From NCBI GenBank assembly GCA_020466095.1, contig CM035809.1, positions 9,093,307 through 9,157,306 on the forward strand: a stretch of DNA of 64,000 nt. Direction: 5' to 3'. Positions 24,101 through 36,100 of this stretch are shown here, one piece after another; position 1 is the stretch's first letter, and each line of letters opens with the position of its first letter. The stretch is from Chlorops oryzae (lineage: Eukaryota; Arthropoda; Insecta; Diptera; Chloropidae). The notes beneath the pieces were generated by a model. It searched no databases. It saw only the letters and a program-made list of their open reading frames with translations, and was not told where the DNA came from. Both the position numbers and the translations under genes were made by a program.

Positions 24101-27100
24101 TTGACATTGAGTATTTCGTTTCAAAAAAAATAGCACTTAGCATAAAAGCAAGAAGTAGAAGTAGAAGCAGTGGAAATAGGGAGGAAAAAGGAGAGAAAAG
24201 AGAGAGAGAGAGAGGGACAAAGAAAAATAGTTCCTTCAACCACGAATTGTTTTTTGTCACTGAAGGCATTGAGCATTTGAAAATACTTATCGATAATAAA
24301 TGAGGTAGCCTAAGCGTAATAAATTAAATAAAAACAAATATTTAAAAAAAACAGAGGGGCACGAACTTTTTGAACGACCCATAGGACACATTAATCTAAC
24401 TATTCCGAAGAAAAAATTAAGCACAACCAGAGACAGAGATAGAGAGTTTCTCATTGCGATGAGTTACTTTCCAAGCTCAGCTTGTTCAGCTCGGCGTCAA
24501 GTAGATCATTGATCTCCTGACTGAAAGCCTGTTCCGAGTTGGTCTCATCGAGAATTTCATCCGTAGTGATCGTACGCGTTATTTCGATATTAACTGGAGC
24601 CGGTGACTTCGGCAGTGGTGGCGGAATTACATCGTCGGACGGAAGATAGAATTTCGAATTTTCCACAGTACGAATTTCATCTTTTTTAATCGTATGCAAA
24701 TCCGCATTCGTATCGTGCGGAACATTGGCGGAAGAGGGCGTGGCAGTAGTAGTCTCAACTACCGCCCCTTCTTCGTGATGACCGAAATTCTTTTTGATAA
24801 AATCGAAAATCGTATTCTTGACACCCTTGGAGCCTTGTTGCTGCTGCTGTGCTGAGCCTCATGGGAGGACTTGTTGGACTTGCTCTCACATTTTGGAGAA
24901 GCCGGAGGCGTGGTCGTAGTTACTTTTATTTGCGTCTCGACCATATGCAGGCGCCCGACGAGCATATTATCATCGTTTTGATCGTTCGGCATCGGGGGAG
25001 GTGCCATTTTCTTTGATGGCAAAGAGTCGGTTGGCGAACCGATACAGCATTGAATGGGCTTTGGAATTTTCGACTTTCTCACCGAAATCGGTGTCGCTCT
25101 TGGAGAGCTCGATGAGGAGAGGGCTTGAGATTTGAGTTGATTACTCGCCGCACGCTCTTCGGCTATAATTTTCTCACAAGTCTCGATGAGTGCCCTTGAG
25201 TGCGCCGCTCGTGCGGCCATTATTGGCGAAGTTGGTGGCTTGGATGAGAGTGCCTTTCCACCATCGCAAGATTCGATTTCGTTAAGTGAGATTTCCTGAA
25301 ACGCTGTGCGTGGTACTTGATCATTCGCTGGAAGCTTTCTTATATCCAATTTTTCGCAGGGCAATTCCTCGACAGTCATCTGACGAACGGGCTCCACTTT
25401 TCGCAGACTTTGAGGTGAGGATTTGGGTATGAGTTGGGAAAGAAAACTACTACAGAGAGCAACATCTTCATCGGTCGGCTGATCGACAGGTGTTGTTGGT
25501 GTCTTGGGAGATGGTGGAGCGGATGCTAATTTGAATAGACTGGACTCATTGGGAGAGCAAGGGACTAAAGCTGGCATTTCCGATGGAGAAATAATCACTG
25601 GTGTCAAGGAATCATTGGGACTTAGTGGATCTGTGCGTGCGCTTTGTATTGGAAGATATTTTGGCTTCGCTTTGGGTGACATGGGTTTGACTGGGCATTG
25701 ATTACCAAACGGAGGACTATGAACGATCGCAGTCGTTTCGAAATGGCCTTTCGGAAGATCACTGGAGGACACTGTTGATGTTGAAGAGGCTATTGATAGC
25801 TTCTTCTCATCAGTTTTAGCCTCATCGAGATCGGCATTCAAGGCAAGATTTCTCTTTGTTGGAACTGGCGATTGCGGTGGTGTCGATTGCGGTATACGAG
25901 TGCGTGGCAATGGTTTGGGCGCTGGAATTGGTGGTTTCGTCTTACTGCCAGATGCAGCACCACCGGCTCCGGCTCCGGCTCCATTAGAGCTTGAGTCTTG
26001 AGAAAAGCAACTCGAAAGCGCCTTAACCGTATTCGGTTTCGGCAGCTCATCGGGATTAAGTATGGTTATGGGTGGGGCGCAGATAACGATCTCGGCCGCT
26101 GGTACTTCGGGTCGATCTGTTGTGATCTTCGAAGCCATTCGCTGCTGTGGCTGTGGTTTCTCTTGATTTTGTGATTGTTTTTGTTTGCTTTTGCTCTTGT
26201 TGTTTTATCTCGTGTTGTTGTTTTTGTGGCTGTTTTGGTTGTGGCTTCGCTTCGCTGACAGCTTTTACTGTAGGCTTTGACGCTTGATTGGCATTAGATT
26301 GCGCTTGTATGGGTGCGTTTGGCTCCTGATGACACTCGATATGATCGTCTGGTGGTGAGTTCATTACTGGCTTCATCTTATCACTGGGTAAGTGTGCCAA
26401 AAACGGTTTCTTCTGCGGAAAAGCGCGACCCAGAGTTGGCGATGGAGGCTTTTCCATCATTGTTTTCGAATTGAAAATCTCGACGCGTCCATTGATGCTG
26501 AACGGTGTTGCCGGCTTTCTCTGTAAAACGGGACTTACAATGCCACTATCATTTTGATGGAACCTACGAGAAGGAGATGGGGAATTGGACGTTAAAGTAG
26601 GGGGAGTGCGTGGACCTAACTTGGGAGATTGTGGTGGCTTACTAATGCAAACATTTGGTCTGGGAATCGGTATCATTGAGGTACTTGCAGCATGATCACG
26701 CTCTGGTTGTGGTTGAGGTTGTTCCGCTTTAATGGGACTATCTGTGGGAGTCGGAATATTTTGGACCGATTCTTCAATGCCTTCATCTAGTTCAATATCA
26801 TTTTTGAAAGTTTCCTTGAACATTTTAAGCAAATTCCTATGATGAACCATCTCATTCGATGGCTTCCGTTGCAATTTCACGCTAGCTGGTGTATTACTCT
26901 CTACAGCGATAACAGTATCTTGGCTTAAACTACTACGATTACTGGTATCATTACTATGACTACTTTCCCTGCTACCGTCACCATCAATACCACTACTGCT
27001 ACAACTACCCCCCGCACCCAAGAAATTGTTAGTTGCACTTACACTAAAGTCCATTTCGTATGGCAGCTGAGAAGTTTGGTTAGTCGTTGCGTTGCTGTTG

Positions 27101-30100
27101 CTATTTCCGTTACTGTTGCTGGTGCTTTTGCTGTCGCTATTGTTGGTGGAGGCGGGGGTTGCAATCTCCTCGAATTCGGCCTCGATTTTGTTGACAGCAT
27201 TTGCTGCTTCTTCCAGTTGCTTCTCTTCCAAGGCAAGTGCTGCAATAGCTGCATTGAGTTGGTCTTCTTGTTCCTTTTGCTGCAGTCGTTTTTCCTCTAA
27301 CTTCACATCTTCCTGACCGTTCGATAATATTCCGCTATCGTCTACTTGATCGTTCTTCTTATATGTTATCAGATTAGTGGACTCCAACTTTCGTTGCTTC
27401 GCCGTCTCTTCCTCATTCTTCATAATTTCTAGTTGCCTGGCATCAACCAGCACAACTGGAGGCTTTTTGATCTCCTCTTTCTTTACAGCGTTTTGTAGAC
27501 TGGACAAACGATCCTTCAACGGTGGTACTGGTATATCTACTGTACGCCGTTCTCCGGATGTATCTTTTTGCTGTTCCAGACTCTGTAGACGCTCTCGGAT
27601 ACTGGTAACATCACCCGAGAGACGTCTCATATCCTTTTTGGAGGACTGGTCTACGGAACTTGCATTTGACTCATATTTGAAGCGATCACGAAGCGTTACT
27701 TTCGGAGCTGCTCCTCCAGTAACATCGATAGCATTGGAGGATGAGGAAGTTGACAAATTTCCACTTTGACCATGCACGCCATTTTGCTGAGATTTTTCTT
27801 GGCTTTCAAAAATCTCTTTGCGTTTTAGTATATCGATTTTTGGTACATCGACCTTCAACTTCTCGACACCCTCTTGATGATCACTGGGTGACGTCACTTC
27901 GAAGCTTAGAAGGCGATCCTCGATTTTATTGCCACGTCGTGGAGAATAGATTTCTCCGTTATTCTTGTTACTGATACCACCACTCAGATTTAGTGTGTTC
28001 GGCGGAAGTTTTGTCCCATCACTTTCGCCTGGATTGTTGTAGCTGCCATTGCTATTGTTAACGTGATTATTGGGGTTGTTGCTGCTGCCGCTTGGTGGTT
28101 TATAGTTGCCGGAAGATGTTGCCGATGCAGCACGTGAAATTCGTTGCTTGTAATCTTGTATTGCACCTTCGTATGTGTATTCACAGGGATCGGGCGAGCT
28201 TGCTGGCGCTGTGCTCGAGGATGTCTCGTAGCCGGGTGAAGCGATGTATTCACGCGGCTGAACGCTCGTTGCTTGATAATGGTTGTTCTCATTTTGAATA
28301 GCCTTATCCAATTCGGGGTTGTCACTCTGCAAGAAAAAGTGAAAAGTCTTTAAGATGCAGTCATAGAATATCACCAGAAAGACATCAAGAAAGATTAGCT
28401 CAAAAACAAAACTGAAGAAAGAGCGATAAAGCAGTTTTATTTTTCCGACGCTATGGCAAGTGATGTTATGGAATAGAATTCTAGATTTAATCTAGGTTAA
28501 TGTTTCCATTAAACAAGAAAGCGTTGGATAGAGTTCAGGGTCTCAGAGAACTCTAGTGTATCAACACACCCGATTCGATTCTAAGATCGACCCATTTATT
28601 GATTGCTTATCAACAACAATAGAACCACTGTGTATGTGTGCGCTCATAAGACAATGCCTCGCAAAGTGGTTCACCCAGTTTTCGATTACGATTTAATGGG
28701 TTCTCGAATCATTGAGACAACGAGCTGAAACCAGAGCTTCTAAGCATTTTCCTCAGCCTTATATAAGTTTCTTTATGACATTGTTTTGATAATATTTAGG
28801 TTTGAGCGTCGATTTCGTTTCAAGTGAAAGACGTTCGCTTATCAATTATGGCCAATTAGCGATAGGCGAACAATCGGCGTGAAAAGCACAAATTTTCACA
28901 TGTCGGCCAGTGATTTGAACACGATTGGGTCCGTTGTTCGGGCATCGTTTTGCACTAATTGAGGTAATTGCCGAAAAGAATGGAGGAAAATGAAAAGCCA
29001 CTTGGAAGCTTACTACGAAGCTGATTCGAAAGTTAAGCCTGGGATTTGCTCATTAACGTCACAGCAGTTTGAGATGTGAATTGAAAAGTACAATAAAAAA
29101 GGGGGAAATAAAAATAAAAAAAAAAACAACCAACCGTGATAATTAGAAAAAGAAAAACTAGAAAAGACAGAAAAAGAAAAATCCCATTGCCTTTGAAAAC
29201 AAATAAAAAAATAAAACAAATCAAACAACTCGAAATAATAATAATTAATAAAAGAAAATAAGAATAAATTAGGCCAAAAAATATAAAATAAACAAAGCAA
29301 AAATCAAGGACCGCAAATGTTGATTATTGTTCAAATGTTCACGTCAAAAAATCAAGAGTTATCAATCTCGCAGTTCTGTCATTTTTGGGTCAATGATGAA
29401 CTCATTTTCAAGTAAAAGTTATTCTCTAATTACACTAGTTAACAAAATGCGGGGTTTTCACTTGGGCATCACTGAAAAACATTTTCTTTAATCACTTTTG
29501 GGGTCGCTGTTCACGAAAACGGCATCCATGTATTTTGTTCCAAGCCATACTTATTTTGGATATAGGCTAAATTTAAGAGATTTGTTTATCTTTTCATTTT
29601 ATGCTAAATAAGATATTTAAAAAACGCAAGAACTATTCGCTCTATGCAAATCATATGGGCATTTCCGCAGAACATTCTACCGGAAATGGAAGTACAAAAG
29701 TTGTTAAAAATAATTTATGGGTTCGTGTATTAATTAATCATAGTTAAATACCTGAATTTTCATTTTAGAAGGTTCGTGGTCATAGTCAACCCTAATTTCT
29801 GGAAAACTGAGGGCAAAGTTGATTTTGTTTTTGTTTTGTACTTTTTTAATTACTCTTAACAACGTTTTCTCTATAGCATTTGAGCAATATAAATTACTCT
29901 TACTATTTCCAATATCATTCTCAATAATTTTAACAATAACAATAAACAACCAAAATAATAATCAGCAATATCTATTGGGAATTAAAAAGTTACAAAATAT
30001 CTGTTGATTCCGCAAGCAATATCATAATTGCTTACTTGAAAAGAATTAAGGTAAAAATGTAAGACCCTCCATGACAAAAACCCTTTTTAAAATACTTATG

Positions 30101-33100
30101 TCACGTAACGAGTATCCCAGGATCGCACTTTTTTCGACTTCCGGATCTTACACTAATTATAATACAACTATGGTACTGTGTGATTTAACGTAAGTCCTTG
30201 CGTCTGGTTGCATTACTCGTGGTTATATATTATGGGGAAGAATCAATGCGCCCTCCAACGCCCCATTAGAACCACGTTCTGCCGGTACCAGAACGAAAGA
30301 ATGCTGTCTGGATAGACTTTCCTCTCTGGTTGGGCGAGGCCTATCAAAATCCTCTGGTACTCTTTGGGTCATAGCACCCGATTGATTAAGTGCAACTCAA
30401 CACCGAACCACTATTATCCTAACGAATGTTAGGGTCTAAGCCACAGCCACTACGACCTCTTAAAAGGGGGCCCAACCTCAACTGACCGGACAACTAAAGT
30501 ACTGTCAGATAAGTAAGACAAGGAGAGACAAAAATGGACACATATCCATTTTTTTTTTTACATTAAAAGCGTACGACTGCCACGATCGCCACCTTGGAAA
30601 TGCCCATACATTAAGATTATTGAAAATAATATTTAGAAAAATATGAAAAGGTAACGAGAAAACTCATTTTTCCCTCACATAAAAAATTTTTCTTTGAAAA
30701 AATCAATAGATGCCATTTTCGTGATCAGAAACTCCTGAGTTAAGTCGAGATAATGGGTTTTAGAAGACACCCACTTTTTATGAGCAACTGTTATATTTTT
30801 TTAAATTTAAAAAAAAAATTTTTTCTTTGAAGAAAAGATAAATAACAAAACATGGATAAAAAAGGAAAAATAAAATTAACCCAAATAAATAAAAATACGA
30901 AATAGTTTATTGCAAAAAATGCAACAAAAAAAGCTATATTTTTAAAACAGGACTAAATTCTTTTTTCGCCCCTTACTTACCGTAACACTGTTGTTGTCAT
31001 AATCCTCAGATAAGCTGCTCTTTCCACTAGCACTACTCGTGCCGATGCCCAAATCACTTAAATCATTCGCTTCATCTTCGTTGTAGACTGCCAAAGATTT
31101 TAATTTGGTGCGTCCCGCTCGTTCGCCTCTGAAAAAGAAACAACAACATAGTAAGATGAGAATAATAGATTACAGAAACAATATGCAAGTTTTCTGCGCT
31201 ACTGATAAGCCAGTAGAGGACTACTACTACTACTACTACTACTACCACTACTCGCAAAAATCGATTGTATTAAAACTGGTATAGATTTAGATATGGTATT
31301 TCCAACCGGGCTAACAATGTTGTCAGATATGTAAAGATGGGTGGTACAGACACTAATTCTAGGATTCATTCCAGGAACAATAAGTTGTAAAAATTACGAA
31401 CCCCTTTCCGTTCAGAGACAATTGATTGATTGATGGACTGGAGTTCAAAGAAATGGACGTTATTGTAATATTTGGTATCCCTTTTTATCTCCTACACAAA
31501 AAAAGTCATCAATGATTTCATAGCTGACAGACACATGACTCCTCTATCTCAGTGGTTACTTCGACTTAAATAAATAAGTCTGTGAAAAATATTAAAATTT
31601 CCTTCGAAATGTCATCCGTAATGTGGATCGAAAGTCGGTATTGATCCTTCACAGTATTAATAACGTCAGATTGAGATCACCTTAAAATGATTTCAATTAA
31701 ATTCTTTCATTGATCGTCACCTCTTATAGTCATTCAAAGTCGTTTCCTACTCCCTTACATTGGGTCACATTTAATCTTCGCTCAAAAAAGAAATTATTCT
31801 CTGCAGCAACGACCTTACCTCTCTTCGATCATTTCGGAAAATGTTTTCGATTTTCGTCGGCTGCGATCGTGCTCTTCCAATTCGAGCTTCTTCACTTCCA
31901 CAACGCGATCGATAATGTGCTCGACACGTTTTCGACGCGATGATTTCCAGTTGTCCAAATTCTAGAAAGAAATCAGAAACGAGAAACACAATAAGAAATA
32001 GCAAAATCAAAAATGAATTATGATCGAACGAATTGAATGAGTGGCAACAAAAGAGAAAGTCTTTCTAATCATTTTTATTGCTCTTCGAATCGTGCGCAAT
32101 CAAGCAGGGAAAAAAGTTTTGAATGCAATGCGGCATATCCAAGTTGGTGACCTTGAGTTGTTAACAAAACATGACGCGGCTCACAGGCATAGGCACAGGC
32201 GCGGACACGCCTCGGCGAGCCGTTGCCTGACTTGACAAATTTCTTTTTAAGATATCAAAAAAAAAAAAACCTCATTGACAGAAGAAAACCATGTCACGAT
32301 GTCGGACGATAAGAGAGCGGAGTTTTAGATCGAACATTGAAAAGGGAAATTAAAAAGAAAAATCAATTTCTTTGACTCCTTAACCCACTTCTCGACAGCT
32401 GTCAAATTTATTATCCACGTTGAGAGTGAAGAAAAGTTTACAGTGAAGAGAATTTGAAAGCTTGTTGTTGAGATAGGTCCTGCGTTCTTCAGGAGGCTTT
32501 GGATAATCTACACGGGAAACTTCTTTGATCGGGATTCTCAATATAGGGTAAAATAAAAATTCGAATGAGAACTCATAAGGGGAAATTTTGATCATTTTCC
32601 GATCATCAAGACTTGAAAACGGTCTGGCTTTACCAGCCCGATTCTAAATCAATATTCCCCGAGAATTTTTTCCTTCCAAATTTTTTCGCTCGAAAAAAGA
32701 ATTTTCTAAGCGTCAATTAAAGGGAGAATGTGAAGATATTTCTTGAAGTTTTAGGCCGATAGCCTCGGAAGCTAGCGCCTCCTACTTTTTTAAAGATTGC
32801 GTCTTAATTTATTAAGGCGCAAATACACAACTAATAATAATATTAATAATAATAATTTCTTGAAGCCTTTATATTCACTTGTGTTAAAAATAGGAGGTTT
32901 TTTTGGAACTCCGGATTTATTTTCAATATAGCTGTATTCTAAGATCTTGAGGCCGTGGGTTTGGCTCCCAGCTAAGGTCTTGTATGTTTGTGTCGTTTTT
33001 TCTGTTTCGGTTTTTCTGTGATTTCCCATTATTCGAGGTATCAAACCGGGCCCATTTGGTGCCTAAGTGTGTCGTCCTTGGTGGCAGACACACTAACCTA

Positions 33101-36100
33101 ACCTAACCTAACCTAACTATATAGATATTTTGCTTCCTGTGGCTACTTGTCTTAACTTCCATATTCATTTCTGATAATCACTCTAAAAAAACACAAATCT
33201 CCCTAGCTTCCTTCGTCAACATTTGTTCAAGATCAGTCTGTATGCTAATCTATCGAATTCTATTTTTAGTCAAACTTCTTCATGCTCTCCATGTGTGATG
33301 GCACAGTTTTGAAATTAAAATTTTTTCTGAATAATCAAAAAAAAATTATAATTTTATATTTTAAAGAAGAAAAAAAAGCACATTAAATTATGAATTGGAA
33401 ATTTAAATTCCAACTCGAAAGACAACTTTAGAAAGTTGCTCTCACAATTAAGTGTCGCTGGATTTAAGCGATTCTGAAAAGCTTTCAAGATTTATGTGAG
33501 AACTCGAATTAAGCGACCAAAGTAAGTGATCACAGTAACTCCGACTATGGTTGCCAACAGCGGGCGACTCAATTATGGCCCACGCCCTTTCGGAGTGATT
33601 TTTGGTTAGATACATTATTTCCTCTCTCACGCGCAAGTATGCGCCCCGTTAGTCGCTTTGCATATTGATGAACTTTTTTGGGTCGTGGTCGCACCTGATT
33701 TACCCTAGTTCGAATTTTTTTTTTTTCTTGTTTCTGTCGCTTTGATTTTTTTTTTTTTTTTTTTTGCTCAAATAGACGCGTGAAGCTATGAGAAGAGAAA
33801 TCGTAAGTATTTCGATTTCCGTAGATCGGGATTTCGAAGATTTTTGCATGCGGCGCACATCGCACACAGCGCTTTACATAACCCTCGGCGGATAATAAAA
33901 ATAAGAAAATAGAGTGAAAATGCGCAATTGAATCTCCGTCGACTTGCATAATGCGGCACTTTCGAAAGGAAAATCACGTTGCATAGCACGTAGCTGGCTC
34001 GATTGATGGATTTATGTACGTCAATGGATGTTACGAGTGATCCAAATGGGCTCCGATTGGGTCATACGAGGTATTGCTATGCGAAAGTGTCACGAGGCTG
34101 GGAATATTTGAAGCAATTCAAATAAATTTGTATAGCAAATGTTGGTCTCGCGGCAAATAAATTGAGTTGAATGTAAATGAAATGAAATAAAATGAAATGG
34201 AATGAAATAACGACTTACGTTTTGCCACTCCTCGGGCTCTTCTTTTTTGATTTCTTTGATTTTTTTAACCTCCTCGACTTTCTTTAATTGCTCCTGGGCG
34301 CTCTGGTACAGATTGCATGGCTTGATTTGTACAAATTGCATTGGATTATAAGATGGCGGCGGCGGTATAGGACGAGTTACACGTGCTTTTGTCACATACG
34401 ATGTGGGATCGGGTGATGTTAAGGACTGAAAATAAATCAATATAACAGTTAAAATTATTAACTTAAAATAGACAAAATTTAATGGGCTGCGTATTTTGGG
34501 ACTAGTAGTTGTGAAACTGTTTTTGAGAATGTGTTAAAAAACTGTTATACCAAAACTTTTGTCAGGATGACATGATAAAACAGCATGAAAGGAGAGCATA
34601 CGAACAACAATTCGTATTAATTCTGCTTTAAATAAGTATATCAGATAAAAATTCTTGCGAAAACTGTTATATGCGGATTTAATTTATCTATAAATCAAAT
34701 ATGCCGAGAGAATACTTCGCTAACAAAATAATAGGCACACAAATATTGAGAGTGCAATGAAATTATCCAGTTTCGAATTGTTGTTTTTTAAATAAAGTGT
34801 TATACAAATTGAGGATATATACAAGTTAATGAAGAATGAAATTTTATAAACACAAAGGCCTTTAGAGTCAACACTGCCACGATTGTGTTTTAAAAAACTG
34901 TTATACTGCCGAACTATAATCAAAATATGAAGTTCAAACCTCTTTAAAAGCCGGAAAATAACGTCAAATTAAATCAGATATTGTACTTATTTTGCAAAAT
35001 ACATATATTGCAGCAAGATTGAATGATAACCAAGAGGGCGAGAAAACCAGTTATTTTCGAAATGCTATTTTTTATGAAAACTGTTATAAAAAATAAAAAA
35101 TACACAATAGATATTAGAATATCAGATTATATTAACACAAATGCCTTCTTAAGCAAAAACTAGCTCAATTGCGATTTCACAAACTGTTATACTCCCGAAT
35201 AATAATCAAAATGTAAAGTTAAAACTCTATTGCATCAAGATTAAGCGAAAAACCGAGGGCGCCAGGAAATCCGATACTTTCTAAATTCCATTGTTTTTTT
35301 TTTAAACTGTTATAAAAATTAAAAAACTTACAATATATATAAATTATAAAATGATATTAATACAGCGACCTTCTAAAGCAAAAACTAGCTCAATTTCAAA
35401 AACTGTTATACTATCGTAGTAAAATCAAAATTTCAGGTTCAAACTGCTTTAATCCAAAAAAAAATCACATCGAAAAATGGATAAAAAAAAACCCGAAATT
35501 GCCGGCCCAGCTAAAAATGTGCACTTTGATCAGAAATATCATGCACAATATATGTATGTGTGATTGTGTTTTTGTAGGCCGTCTAGACTAGCGACTGGAC
35601 GATAACCTTCGAAGAAGGAACACGAAAAAAAATTAAACCTGAGAACAACAATAACTAAAATTGCCTCTTAACAGAATGGTCTCGGTACCAACAGCAATAA
35701 ACATTAGAGCAACTACAAGAAAACAACAGCAACAACAAAAATCATTTAAAAAAATCCAAATCAAAACAACAAGCAACAACAAGAGCGGCCACCGCCGCGT
35801 ATTTATTCAAATGGAAAAGACTAATGCCTTTTCGAACAAACGTCTGAATGGTCATTAAGAGGTTCCATCGAGAATGGCCCGTTAGTTTCTGCTGCTGCAG
35901 CTGCTGCCACTGCTGGCCGAGGGCGCTACAACAAACCGACAGAGATTTTTCCACCCAAGCTTAACCAATTCACTCAGCCTTCCCCTCACACCGCCTCACT
36001 CTCTCTCGCCCGCTTCCTCTCTTCACACATGACTACTGCTCGTCTAATGGGCAAGCACCTCATAAGGCGGTTCACGCTTTGAGTTGCTTACAAATGCCGT

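Larger units (their letters stand above)
31962..34218 (-). other. smash intron holding nested repeats
   Basis: Carries a MITE (32634), a short retroposon within it (32749) and a SINE (32940). A poly-T pair lies at 33717-33765. Nothing coding is supported. Confidence 0.6.

Noticed and set aside
26130..26220. Short intron to explain the first smash frame change
   Set aside because: No usable GT...AG pair spaces the two frames, and an opposite shift occurs later in a similar repeat.
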